From: an uncultured Bacteroidota bacterium
GTDB taxonomy: Bacteria > Bacteroidota > Bacteroidia > Chitinophagales > Chitinophagaceae
Direction: 5' to 3'
Length of the DNA: 7,338 nucleotides
Assembly: GCA_903825065.1 (NCBI GenBank)
Contig: CAIJZG010000051.1
Coordinates: forward strand, 1 to 7,338
The notes under the pieces are model-generated. The model did not search any database, was not told where the DNA came from, and was given only the letters and a program-made list of their open reading frames with translations. This document shows positions 1 to 5,964 of the stretch, one piece after another. Position 1 is the first letter of the stretch. The number at the start of each line of letters is the position of its first letter. The position numbers and the translations under genes are program-made.

Positions 1-1349
1 GCATCTTTTTCGAAAGTGAGTTTAGGTAAAGAGCTATTTAAAATGCTATTCCAATTAAACCTTCTCCAGCCATTTGTTAACATCACTAAATCTAAATGAT
101 ATGCTACACTATCTGTATTAGAACTAAAATAGTAGGCAGCATTATACACATTTCCAGTTAGATCGCCTTTAAGCAAAAGTTGAGAAATAATAGTATTATC
201 TGGTGTTTCAGTAAGCCCAGCATCTGTAATTGCCAATGATAAATTGGCTGTGCTGGTATCTTTTAATTCAATTTCAATCACATTTTTTCCTCGCTTCTCC
301 GTATTTAGTGTGTCGAATTGTACTGATGTTTTTAAAAAGTTACGGTCATTTTTTACAAAAAGAATCCGCTCACAAAGTGGTTGCTTATTTGCATCAAATA
401 CGGTTAATTGTAAGATGCCTGATTCGAATTTATTAATTGGTAAATTACTTGAAACAACTTCTTTATTAGAAAGGTTAGCACTAGCTCGAAAAACTATCTC
501 CCCGTTCATTTGTCCAATTACCGTTACTTTTTTTAATGACTCAGGTACTGTTTCTGATCTTTGAATATGAAATATTCTATTTGAATCGCCAGCTTCTACA
601 ATTAAATTGACACCTATATTTTCTGCTTTCGGCAATTCTTTTTGATGAGTATTACCAAAAATATCTTTCCATTCTGCTATATATGTTTCATCTGAAAAAG
701 GGGTATAATAAAACTTACCCATTCCATCGTGAATAGTTTGAAAAGAACAGATGGTATCACCTTCTTTATTTTTAATATAGCCATTAATTACTTCAGGAAA
801 ACCAAATTGGTTTACAGCTTTGAAGGCAATTACGTTTTGTTTATTTAAAATACTAATACCAGATTCGGGTAAGAATTGTACTGAAATATCTGGAAAATCC
901 GCAGCATCTTTTTCAATTTTAGTAGTGTTGGAAATAATTTGAAAATTTTTCTTAAAAAAGTATACTGAATCGAAATTGCGCATCCATTTGGTATAGGCTA
1001 TAGCCTGAATGGATGAGCCAGTATATTTTTCAGGTATTAAATAGGAACCAGAAGTACTACCATTTAAAATAGGGCTAACAGTAGCGTAAATTAGTTTTCC
1101 ATGATCATCATACCAATCTATATAAAAATTCTTTGAAATGCTAGAAGGCTCGTTACCTGACTGAAGATAGGCTTTAAACCAAATAATTTTCCCAGCAGTA
1201 TATCTAGTATTATCAAACTGAATATATATTTTTTCGAATGGAGATTTTTCGTAGAAATTGGTTAACGAGGAATCAATATTTTGTGATTTGGCAGTAAAAG
1301 TTATCAAGCAAACGAAAATATATATTCCTACTAAATTAGTTTTTCTCAT
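1..1349 (-). CDS. Secreted MG2-domain protein of the Bacteroidota TonB-plug-associated family, N-terminal 449 codons, runs off the left edge
   Basis: An uninterrupted minus-strand frame starts at ATG 1347-1349 and is still open at base 1. Residues 1-22 look like a signal peptide: basic start (MRK), hydrophobic core, then AKS before Q23, so the product is exported. Residues about 37-63 (PFEKIYIQFDNTRYTAG, then WFKAYL) match the opening of the macroglobulin-like MG2 domain common in Bacteroidota surface proteins. Further family-like stretches are VQFLPESG near 157-164, the HDGMGKFYYTP segment near 207-217 and LTNGWRRFNW near 424-433. Full-length relatives usually have 800-950 residues and often end in a TonB-receptor plug domain; that part would lie outside the window, so its presence is inferred. 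The substrate or partner is unknown. It begins 80 bp after tolC on the same strand, with a possible promoter of its own overlapping a perfect inverted repeat. Family assignment is fairly secure; function is not. Confidence 0.8.
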   Translation of the reverse strand, partial: MRKTNLVGIYIFVCLITFTAKSQNIDSSLTNFYEKSPFEKIYIQFDNTRYTAGKIIWFKAYLQSGNEPSSISKNFYIDWYDDHGKLIYATVSPILNGSTSGSYLIPEKYTGSSIQAIAYTKWMRNFDSVYFFKKNFQIISNTTKIEKDAADFPDISVQFLPESGISILNKQNVIAFKAVNQFGFPEVINGYIKNKEGDTICSFQTIHDGMGKFYYTPFSDETYIAEWKDIFGNTHQKELPKAENIGVNLIVEAGDSNRIFHIQRSETVPESLKKVTVIGQMNGEIVFRASANLSNKEVVSSNLPINKFESGILQLTVFDANKQPLCERILFVKNDRNFLKTSVQFDTLNTEKRGKNVIEIELKDTSTANLSLAITDAGLTETPDNTIISQLLLKGDLTGNVYNAAYYFSSNTDSVAYHLDLVMLTNGWRRFNWNSILNSSLPKLTFEKD

Positions 1350-1357
1350 TATTCTAT

Positions 1358-1401
1358 TTATTGTACATAAAATATAAGAATTTTTAATTTATGTACAATA
1401 A
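1358..1401. repeat. Perfect 14-bp inverted repeat between tolC and the MG2 gene
   Basis: TTATTGTACATAAA at 1358-1371 is the exact reverse complement of 1388-1401, with a 16-nt spacer. Each arm contains the palindrome TGTACA. No T-run follows on the minus strand, so it is not a canonical intrinsic terminator for tolC. The right arm overlaps the possible -7 element of the MG2 gene and the left arm ends 9 bp before its start codon. This placement would suit an operator or a 5' UTR hairpin; a weak bidirectional transcript-end structure is the alternative. Confidence 0.7.
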
Positions 1402-1428
1402 TATTCAAGAAAAATAGTACCACTCAAA
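1396..1428 (-). promoter_or_regulatory. Possible promoter of the MG2-domain gene
   Basis: On the minus strand, TTTG (1425-1428) is followed after 21 bp by TATTATTG (1396-1403), one mismatch from the Bacteroidota -7 element TAnnTTTG. Transcription would start near 1389, about 40 nt before the ATG. The -33 element lies right at the end of tolC. The match is short and AT-rich, so chance is possible. Confidence 0.4.
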
Positions 1429-1429
1429 T

Positions 1430-2737
1430 CTAATATTTAACACTTAGTATGTTCTCTAATCTTTTCAGTTCCACTTCAGCGATTTTTGCAGTATAAGTTA
1501 GATTAATTAAACGGTAAGATGCATTCTCAAAACTTTGCTGTGCTTGCTTTACGTCTATAATAGTAGCCTGACCCAATTCGAATTTTTTAGAAATTAATTC
1601 AAGTAATTGTTGTGACAATTTCAAATTTTCAGATTCCATTTTTAACTGATTGATCGAATTACTATAAGCCTGATAAGTTCTAACCGCATCAGTTTCATAA
1701 TTGAGCAATAAATAATCGAAGTTTGTTCTAGCACTCTTCGTATTAATTTCAGCTATCTGTTGTTGCTTTTTTGAAATAGTACCATTGTAAATTGGAACAG
1801 AAAGATTGATTCCAACAAAAGGACCATAACTCTGGTTCAACAATGAGAATCCCGCTGCGCTTTTTGCGCTAGTTAAGTTATATCCAGTTGAAGCACGAAG
1901 ACTTGGATAACGTGCAGCAGCAGTTTCTTTTTCAATCAATTCGTTAATGTGAACCTGTTGCTGAGCTGCAATAACAGCAGGATTGGAACTTAAATGGTTA
2001 CGTACAGAATCAAAACTGATAGATTTATCAATGATGATAGTGTCTTCAATAATAATTTTTTGATCTGCAGGCTTTAAAAAAATCAAATTCAATAAATCTG
2101 TTTTTGCTTGATCTATGGTTAAATATTGAGATTCTTTTAATTGCAGATTGGCATTCAAATCTAATTGAGCTTGAAAAATATCTGCATTATTTGCAACACC
2201 TACTTGTTTGCGAACTTCCAGAATCTGTAGTTTTTCTTTAGAAACTTCAATTGTTCTATCAATCGTTCTTAATAAATATTGTTGACGAACAACATCATAG
2301 TATTTAGATAATACGCCGGCTATTGTATTCTGAATTTGTGCAGAAAGCAATTGTTGATTTTGTTGGAGGAGTTCTTCAAGCCTTCTTTTGGTTGCATTTA
2401 CCCTCAAGCCATTATATAAAAGGATACTTCCTGTTACACCTACTGCTAAGTTATTTGTTCCTACATTATCCTTAACCGTATTACGGGTAGGGTCGGCATA
2501 TTTTTGATTGATGCTAGTAACTTGTTCATTATCTGTTGCAGTACCAGTTACCACGGGCAGTCCTCCAGCAAATCCATAACTATTACTTACATTACTGATC
2601 TCAATATTGTTTTGAGCCAATTGAATATCATAACTATTTTTAAGGGCTACGTTTATTACGTCGGTCAAAGACATTTTACGTTGGGCGAACCCATTTAGTG
2701 CAGCGATGCAACAAACAAACAACAATAGTTTCTTCAT
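1430..2737 (-). CDS. TolC-family outer-membrane efflux protein (OEP), 435 residues
   Basis: Predicted outer-membrane factor that would form a trimeric beta-barrel with a periplasmic alpha-helical tunnel and act with an inner-membrane pump and adaptor. The ATG at 2735-2737 gives a clean signal peptide, MKKLLLFVCCIAALNGFAQ, with likely cleavage after GFA; the cysteines at 9-10 lie too early in the hydrophobic core for a lipobox. Two OEP-like halves are visible, each with long polar helices rich in Q, N and A: the first ends with the VGVANNADIFQAQLDL segment, the second has LSVPIYNG and then KFELGQATIIDVKQAQQSF. This duplicated pattern is diagnostic. Length fits the Bacteroidota family (about 420-480). 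It follows pyrH by 57 bp on the same strand, so co-transcription is plausible. No adaptor (HlyD/MFP type) or RND/ABC pump gene is adjacent, so its partner and cargo cannot be named. A longer form from TTG at 2764 would put nine residues before the signal peptide and is unlikely. Confidence 0.9.
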   Translation of the reverse strand: MKKLLLFVCCIAALNGFAQRKMSLTDVINVALKNSYDIQLAQNNIEISNVSNSYGFAGGLPVVTGTATDNEQVTSINQKYADPTRNTVKDNVGTNNLAVGVTGSILLYNGLRVNATKRRLEELLQQNQQLLSAQIQNTIAGVLSKYYDVVRQQYLLRTIDRTIEVSKEKLQILEVRKQVGVANNADIFQAQLDLNANLQLKESQYLTIDQAKTDLLNLIFLKPADQKIIIEDTIIIDKSISFDSVRNHLSSNPAVIAAQQQVHINELIEKETAAARYPSLRASTGYNLTSAKSAAGFSLLNQSYGPFVGINLSVPIYNGTISKKQQQIAEINTKSARTNFDYLLLNYETDAVRTYQAYSNSINQLKMESENLKLSQQLLELISKKFELGQATIIDVKQAQQSFENASYRLINLTYTAKIAEVELKRLENILSVKY

Positions 2738-2794
2738 GATTACGAAATTACCAAGAGACCTCAAAAATGGGCAAATTATTATATTAATGGTTGA

Positions 2795-3511
2795 CTAGCT
2801 AACTAAAGTCCCTAAATCCTGTCCTTCTACCACTTTCAACAAATTACCTGGCTCATTCATATTAAAAACAATGATGGGTAATTTATTCTCCATGCAAAGT
2901 GTGAAAGCAGTCATATCCATCACTTTGAGATTTTTCGATATACATTCTTGGTAACTAATTTTATCGAATCGGGTAGCAGTGGGGTCTTTTTCTGGATCTG
3001 CCGTATAAATACCATTCACGCGTGTTCCTTTTAATATTACATCAGCCTTCATTTCAATAGCACGTAAGGAACCTGCAGTATCTGTTGTAAAATAAGGGTT
3101 ACCAGTACCAGCGCCAAAAATAACAACCCGGCCTTTTTCAAGGTGACGCAATGCTTTTCTGCGAATATAAGGTTCTGCAACTTGATCCATTTGAATAGCA
3201 CTTTGTAAACGGGTATAGACTCCGAAGCGCTCTAACATTGACTGCATAGCCATTGCGTTAATAACAGTGGCTAGCATACCCATATAGTCGCCATGTGCTC
3301 TTTCAATACCACTATCTGCTTCATTCATACCTCTATAAATATTTCCTCCACCAATTACAATAGCTACCTGTACTCCCAAATCTGAAATCGATTTGATATC
3401 AATAGCATATTGTTCAATGATTTTTGGATTGAAAGGATCTCCGTTGCGTTGGTCGCCCAATAAAGCCTCGCCAGATAATTTAAGAAGAATGCGTTTATAT
3501 TTTGGAAGCAT
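2795..3511 (-). CDS. pyrH: UMP kinase (uridylate kinase), 238 residues
   Basis: Cytosolic hexameric enzyme that phosphorylates UMP to UDP with ATP, the step that feeds UTP/CTP and UDP-sugar synthesis. It belongs to the amino-acid-kinase fold family. Visible hallmarks: KLSGEAL at residues 11-17 (nucleotide phosphate-binding lysine and Gly loop), IGGGNIYRG at 53-61, D75 in HGDYMG (UMP pocket), GAGTGNPYFTTDTA at 133-146 (binding of UMP phosphate and uracil), and the later NGIYTADP segment that helps bind ATP. Length is normal for the family (about 235-245). The start at 3511 puts the KLSGEAL motif at the expected distance from the N terminus. In many bacteria pyrH directly follows tsf and precedes frr; here it is separated from tsf by a convergent gene and a terminator, and tolC comes next. 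It must therefore be driven by its own promoter in the 200-bp gap upstream. Confidence 0.97.
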   Translation of the reverse strand: MLPKYKRILLKLSGEALLGDQRNGDPFNPKIIEQYAIDIKSISDLGVQVAIVIGGGNIYRGMNEADSGIERAHGDYMGMLATVINAMAMQSMLERFGVYTRLQSAIQMDQVAEPYIRRKALRHLEKGRVVIFGAGTGNPYFTTDTAGSLRAIEMKADVILKGTRVNGIYTADPEKDPTATRFDKISYQECISKNLKVMDMTAFTLCMENKLPIIVFNMNEPGNLLKVVEGQDLGTLVS

Positions 3512-3527
3512 GGCACTAATATTTATG

Positions 3528-3559
3528 CAAATAACCTGAATTTTTTATGAGCAACCAAA
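3528..3559 (-). promoter_or_regulatory. Weak candidate promoter for pyrH
   Basis: On the minus strand TTTG (3556-3559) precedes GTTATTTG (3528-3535) with a 20-bp spacer. The TTTG part of the -7 box fits the Bacteroidota pattern but the leading TA does not. Transcription would begin about 10 nt before the ATG, a very short leader. It is the best match I see; a promoter must lie somewhere in this gap because the upstream gene is divergent. Confidence 0.3.
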
Positions 3560-3599
3560 ATGAATAGGTAAGTAGACCGTGCTTTTCACGCGTTTAGTG

Positions 3600-3633
3600 G
3601 ATGAAATCATCTTAAAAATTCGGTGATTTCATC
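3600..3633. repeat. Perfect 10-bp inverted repeat in the divergent pyrH / small membrane gene spacer
   Basis: GATGAAATCA (3600-3609) is the exact reverse complement of 3624-3633; read as plus-strand RNA the stem gains a G-U and a C-G pair, leaving a 10-nt loop. A T-rich run (3635-3645) follows on the plus strand, giving a terminator-like shape in that direction, yet no plus-strand gene lies upstream. It could be a shared operator for the two divergent genes, or a stop for transcription antisense to pyrH. Confidence 0.6.
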
Positions 3634-3660
3634 ATTTTTATTTTCATAAGTGTTTTATAG

Positions 3661-3693
3661 CTTGCTAATCTTTATAAACCGGGGTTATCTTTT
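3661..3693 (+). promoter_or_regulatory. Weak candidate promoter of the small membrane gene
   Basis: CTTG (3661-3664) and TATCTTTT (3686-3693) are separated by 21 bp; each is one mismatch from the Bacteroidota -33 (TTTG) and -7 (TAnnTTTG) elements. The start codon lies 19 bp after the -7 box. In AT-rich DNA such matches arise by chance fairly often. Confidence 0.3.
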
Positions 3694-3711
3694 AAAGCAA
3701 AAACAAATAAT

Positions 3712-3969
3712 ATGTATAACGTTAGAACGAAGTCGAAATCAAATCAAGGACTAGTTGTAAAAATACTTCCATCCTTCTTATATTTATTGATGGCACTAGC
3801 GGCTGGTTATGGATTCTTTAGGGGCGAATCTCTTAGATATGCCATTCCTATTTTCTTATTGGTAACTAGGTTTAATTTTGTTTTATACGCAAAGTATAAG
3901 TTAGATAATTGGTGGCTTCATACCTTTCACGCCATATTTGCAATTGTTGTGATCTTCTTTATGTTTTAA
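3712..3969 (+). CDS. Small three-helix integral membrane protein of unknown function, 85 residues
   Basis: I do not recognise this family. The ATG at 3712 is followed by a basic N terminus (R5, K7, K9) and three hydrophobic segments at about residues 14-36, 42-60 and 67-85. The positive-inside rule puts the N terminus and the K61/K63 loop in the cytoplasm and the C terminus, which ends within the last helix (VVIFFMF), at the outer face. Notable residues are the WW pair and two histidines (H70, H73) at the start of helix 3. There is no signal-peptide cleavage site and no enzymatic motif. It stands alone on the plus strand, convergent with tsf and sharing a bidirectional terminator with it, and divergent from pyrH. 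The continuous frame, membrane pattern and exact fit between promoter region and terminator support a real gene. It might be a small accessory or stress-related membrane protein, but nothing in the sequence shows that. Confidence 0.75.
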   Translation: MYNVRTKSKSNQGLVVKILPSFLYLLMALAAGYGFFRGESLRYAIPIFLLVTRFNFVLYAKYKLDNWWLHTFHAIFAIVVIFFMF

Positions 3970-3989
3970 TGAAAACAGTTTTGATAATT

Positions 3990-4025
3990 AAAAAAGCCGC
4001 TCGATTTTATCGAGACGGCTTTTTT
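3990..4025. terminator. Bidirectional intrinsic terminator between the small membrane gene and tsf
   Basis: A(6)GCCG pairs with CGGCT(6), then after one bulged base (A4015) CTCGAT (4000-4005) pairs with 4009-4014, closing on a TTT loop. The stem ends in six A on one side and six T on the other, so either strand reads as a GC-rich hairpin followed by a U-tract. It lies 20 bp after the plus-strand gene and 18 bp after the tsf stop codon, and should end both transcripts. Confidence 0.93.
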
Positions 4026-4043
4026 AATATGAGAAGCTAAGGA

Positions 4044-4883
4044 TTATCCTAAAGCAACACGTTTAAATTCTGTTACTTTCAAATCAGCACTAACTGATTT
4101 TAAGTATTCACCTACAGTCTTGCCACCATCTTTTACGAAAGCTTGAGCAAGTAATGTGTTTTCTTTAAAGAAAGCATTTAATTTTCCTTCTGCAATTTTC
4201 GCAATCATTTCGTCTGGTTTTCCTGCCATTTTAGGATCTGCTTTCATAGTTTCTACTACGATTGCCCTTTCTCTTTCTACTGATGCAGCAGGGATACTTT
4301 CTGGATCAACAGCTAAAGGGTTCATAGCAGCAATTTGCATAGCTACATCTTTACCAGCTTCAGCAGCTTCAGCACTTAATCCAACTAAAACACCCATACG
4401 GTTTGCACCGTGGATATAAGATGCAACAAATGGAGCTTCAATTCTTTCAAATTTAGCAACACCAATTTTCTCACCGATAGAAGTTAATTTATCGTTGATT
4501 AAATCAGCCACTTTCGCACCATTGATAGATACTTCATTTAATTCTTCAGCGCTCTTCACATCATTTGCAATGGCAGCTTCAGCAATACTTTTTGCAAAGG
4601 CAACAAACTCAGCATTCTTAGAAACGAAATCAGTTTCGCAGCTAATACATACAATGAATCCAGTTTTATGATCAGCAGAGGTTCCTGCAATAATCACACC
4701 TTCTTTTGCTTCACGGTCGCTACGTTTTGCAGCAACTTTCTGACCTTGTTTGCGCAACCAATCGATGGCAGCTTCAAAATCTCCATTAGTTTCAGTCAAA
4801 GCTTTTCTACAATCAAGCATACCAGCTCCAGTAGCCTGACGTAATTTATTAATATCAGCAGCGGTTATTGTTACAGTTGACAT
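4044..4883 (-). CDS. tsf: Elongation factor Ts, 279 residues
   Basis: Cytosolic guanine-nucleotide exchange factor that releases GDP from EF-Tu so it can reload GTP and aminoacyl-tRNA. The N-terminal UBA-like domain (about 6-55) carries the signature LRQATGAGMLDCRKAL at 14-29. The exchange motif TDFVSKN begins at residue 84 within CETDFVSKNAEF; its Asp-Phe pair (D85, F86) is the element that, in the studied enzymes, disrupts the Mg2+ site of EF-Tu. The remainder is the dimerisation/core region ending TEFKRVALG. Length is normal for Bacteroidota. The start ATG at 4881-4883 puts the UBA signature where expected; no Shine-Dalgarno is present. It is the last gene of the rplM-rpsI-rpsB-tsf run. 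An 89-bp gap separates it from rpsB and contains a strong terminator-like hairpin, so its expression may be set below that of rpsB by partial termination. Confidence 0.98.
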   Translation of the reverse strand: MSTVTITAADINKLRQATGAGMLDCRKALTETNGDFEAAIDWLRKQGQKVAAKRSDREAKEGVIIAGTSADHKTGFIVCISCETDFVSKNAEFVAFAKSIAEAAIANDVKSAEELNEVSINGAKVADLINDKLTSIGEKIGVAKFERIEAPFVASYIHGANRMGVLVGLSAEAAEAGKDVAMQIAAMNPLAVDPESIPAASVERERAIVVETMKADPKMAGKPDEMIAKIAEGKLNAFFKENTLLAQAFVKDGGKTVGEYLKSVSADLKVTEFKRVALG

Positions 4884-4909
4884 ATTCAGTTTTTAAATAA
4901 ATGTTATAT

Positions 4910-4959
4910 AAAAATTGGGTCATTAGTCATTACCCATAAGCAGATGACTAATGACCCAA
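4910..4959 (-). terminator. Hairpin plus U-run between rpsB and tsf, probable attenuator or partial terminator
   Basis: On the transcribed strand TTGGGTCATTAGTCAT (4959-4944) pairs perfectly over 16 bp with its reverse complement (4930-4915) around a 13-nt loop, and five U (4914-4910) follow at once. This is the shape of an intrinsic terminator, but it lies inside the operon, 26 nt before the tsf start codon. Partial termination or read-through control of tsf is the natural reading. It could also be an inserted copy of a dispersed intergenic repeat, or an RNA-processing site. Confidence 0.6.
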
Positions 4960-4972
4960 AAGGGATAATAAA

Positions 4973-5878
4973 TTATCTTCCACCACCACCACCAGCTGGG
5001 CGACGGTTTCCACTACTAGGTGTACGACGCTTTGGAGGTCCACCAGCTGGTCCACCAGCAGGTGCATTATTTCCACCTCTTCTACCGCCACGACCAGCTT
5101 CAGCTTGAGCTTCAGCTTCTAGGCGACGAGCGCGTGTTTCATTTTCATTATTGCTGTCATCACTTTCATCATCATCTTTAGAAGCCTGACGTTCAGCCAA
5201 ACCTTCAGCGATTGCTGCAATGATATAGTTAGTAATGATGGCGATTGATTTAGTTGCATCATCGTTTGCAGGAATTGGGAAGTCTACTTTATTAGGATCG
5301 CTATTAGTATCTACCATACCAAAAGTTGTGATGCCTAAACGTTTAGCTTCAGCCAATGCGATATGCTCACATCCGATATCAACAAGGAATAAAGCAGCCG
5401 GTAAACGACCTAACTGAGCGATACCGCCCAATACTTTTTCCATTTTTTCTTTATCGCGAGTTAAAGTCAAACGCTCTTTTTTAGTAAGGCTTTCTGCGCT
5501 ACCATCAGCAAGCATTTTTTCAATACTCTGCATTTTTTTAACGCTCTTACGAACAGTGTTGAAGTTGGTTAACATACCACCCAACCAACGTTCAGTAGCG
5601 TAAGGCATGTTTACTTTCTTAGCACATTCGCTAACGATTTCTTTAGCTTGTTTTTTAGTAGCCACGAACATGATCTTCTTACCGCTTTTAGCGATTTGTT
5701 TCATGGCTGCTGAAGCTTCTTGCAAATGATCTACCGTTTTGTTCAGATCAATGATGTGAATACCTTTCTTCTCAGCGAAGATATAAGGCAACATCTTTGG
5801 GTTCCACTTCTTTTTCAGGTGACCAAAATGTACGCCGGCCTCCAGAAGTTGCTGTTGTAATGAAGTGTTATTTTCCAT
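4973..5878 (-). CDS. rpsB: Small-subunit ribosomal protein S2 with an acidic then Gly/Arg-rich C-terminal extension, 301 residues
   Basis: Component of the 30S subunit, bound late near the head-body junction, where it works with S1 in mRNA recruitment in well-studied bacteria. The core (about 1-230) is typical: LLEAGVHFGHLKKKWNPKM at 11-29, IHIIDLNKT at 40-48, FVATKKQAKE at 71-80, ERWLGGMLTNF at 96-106, and the LPAALFLVDI...AEAKRLGI region at 159-183, followed by GMVDTNSDPN at 187-196. A usual S2 ends soon after; here about 70 residues are added: an acidic patch (KDDDESDDSNNENE, 234-247), a short charged helix-like piece, then a low-complexity basic tail (263-301) with RGGRRGG, KRR, NRR and GGGGGR. 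The frame through this tail is clean to TAA at 4973-4975, so it is not a frameshift artefact. It lies 86 bp after rpsI and 89 bp before tsf. Confidence 0.97.
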   Translation of the reverse strand: MENNTSLQQQLLEAGVHFGHLKKKWNPKMLPYIFAEKKGIHIIDLNKTVDHLQEASAAMKQIAKSGKKIMFVATKKQAKEIVSECAKKVNMPYATERWLGGMLTNFNTVRKSVKKMQSIEKMLADGSAESLTKKERLTLTRDKEKMEKVLGGIAQLGRLPAALFLVDIGCEHIALAEAKRLGITTFGMVDTNSDPNKVDFPIPANDDATKSIAIITNYIIAAIAEGLAERQASKDDDESDDSNNENETRARRLEAEAQAEAGRGGRRGGNNAPAGGPAGGPPKRRTPSSGNRRPAGGGGGR

Positions 5879-5930
5879 TGTATGAGTTTGAATTTTTTAA
5901 TTTGAAATTTGAAATTGAGTTGTTGATATA

Positions 5931-5962
5931 CCAATTTAAAATCAGCAATATCAAATCCCAAA
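5931..5962 (-). promoter_or_regulatory. Possible internal promoter ahead of rpsB
   Basis: TTTG (5959-5962) and TAAATTGG (5931-5938, one mismatch to TAnnTTTG) are 20 bp apart on the minus strand, which would start a transcript about 46 nt before rpsB. The 86-bp rpsI-rpsB spacer is AT-rich and full of TTTGAAAT-like words, so the match may be fortuitous. A 7-bp inverted repeat (5923-5929 with 5948-5954) overlaps it. Confidence 0.3.
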
Positions 5963-5964
5963 TA

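Noticed and set aside
244..564. Plus-strand frame of 106 codons opposite the MG2 gene
   Set aside because: It is antisense to a clear coding frame with family-like motifs, and its product shows no recognisable features.
2738..2764. Upstream TTG start that would extend the TolC protein by nine residues
   Set aside because: It would place MRSLGNFVI in front of a textbook signal peptide; the ATG at 2737 gives a normal export signal.
3577..3592. Small CGTG/CACG hairpin upstream of pyrH
   Set aside because: Only four base pairs, no T-run and no relation to a promoter; likely chance.
4156..4419. Plus-strand frame of 87 codons opposite tsf
   Set aside because: Shadow of the well-conserved EF-Ts coding strand; the hydrophobic look comes from the complement of Ala/Lys-rich codons.
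4976..5000. CCA-type trinucleotide repeat that could be read as a phase-variable tract
   Set aside because: It only encodes the Gly run at the S2 C terminus, in frame and short; change in repeat number would merely add or remove glycines.
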